Origin: Pseudomonadota bacterium
Lineage (GTDB): Bacteria; Pseudomonadota; Alphaproteobacteria; Sphingomonadales; Sphingomonadaceae
DNA: 6,027 nucleotides
Assembly (NCBI GenBank): GCA_023422695.1
Contig: JAFAGN010000027.1
Coordinates: 1 to 6,027, forward strand
Direction of reading: 5' to 3'
Positions 5,944-6,027 of the stretch are shown here, piece by piece. How positions within the stretch are numbered: position 1 is the stretch's first letter; the number at the start of each line of letters is the position of its first letter. The translations under genes and the position numbers were made by a program. A model generated the notes under the pieces. The model worked only from the letters and a program-made list of their open reading frames with translations, did no database searches and was not told where the DNA came from.

Positions 5944-6027
5944 CGTCGCCCCCGCGAAGGCGGGAGCCGCCATCGAGCTTTTCCCGCGTCGCTGCGTAAA
6001 ACGACAGCGGCCCCCGCCTTCGCGGGG
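5944..6027. repeat. REP-like composite element (right copy, two inverted hairpins, reaches window edge)
   Basis: Two oppositely oriented hairpins form one unit. The first, 5948-5967, is a near-perfect 8-bp stem (one C-A mismatch) around a GAAG loop. Positions 5944-5970 are the reverse complement of 49-75 with a single mismatch. The second begins with the GCTGCGTAAA block (5991-6000, identical to 33-42) and the core at 6010-6027, whose stem is cut by the window end. Between the hairpins lie about 40 bp. The spacing from GGCGGG to GCTGCGTAAA is identical in the left and right copies (32 bp), so both belong to one family with fixed architecture, as in BIME/REPIN-type elements. It lies about 150 bp downstream of the permease gene, a typical 3'-end location. 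Confidence 0.85.

Noticed and set aside
5782..5973. A 63-codon minus-strand ORF starting MAAPAFAGAT
   Set aside because: Its start lies inside the REP-like repeat; PAFAGAT-type N-termini are the translation of this palindrome and recur as annotation artefacts. No SD or domain is seen, and it converges on the permease end.

Overview
The window looks like chromosomal DNA of a GC-rich alphaproteobacterium, most likely a sphingomonad (Sphingopyxis- or Sphingomonas-like). This is an inference from the high GC content, the G/C-biased third codon positions that keep long shadow frames open on both strands, and the palindromic intergenic repeat with core CCCCCGC-CTTC-GCGGGGG that occurs at both ends. 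No rRNA or tRNA gene, insertion sequence, integrase, CRISPR array or phage gene is visible.

Layout: (i) 1-75, a REP-like composite element cut by the left window edge. (ii) 95-1966 on the minus strand, a 623-residue ABC-F protein with twin ATPase domains, closest by recollection to E. coli YheS. (iii) An 81-bp divergent intergenic region. (iv) 2048-2470 on the plus strand, a 140-residue VOC (glyoxalase/dioxygenase-fold) metalloenzyme of unknown substrate. (v) A 191-bp leader (2471-2661) with a perfect 10-bp direct repeat at 11-bp period. (vi) 2662-3321 and 3318-5792, a two-gene operon with an ATGA overlap, encoding an ABC ATPase of the LolD/MacB/YbbA class and an 824-residue permease with ten predicted membrane segments and two large periplasmic domains (YbbP/FtsX type). 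(vii) About 150 bp with no recognisable feature, then a second, intact REP-like composite element running to the right edge.

The last two genes form a functional unit: a cytoplasmic ATPase dimer powering an inner-membrane permease that, by family precedent, extracts or moves a lipophilic or periplasmic substrate rather than acting as a classical channel importer. The ABC-F protein has no transmembrane partner and should act on ribosomes, so it is not part of that transporter. The VOC enzyme is divergently oriented from the ABC-F gene and need not be linked to either neighbour.

Most of the window is ordinary housekeeping or accessory chromosome. The points most worth a second look are the paired, collinear REP-like elements bracketing the four genes, the helical-turn-spaced direct repeat upstream of the transporter operon, and the divergence of this ATPase/permease pair from the textbook YbbAP arrangement. 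I found no convincing evidence for a wholly new biological system.
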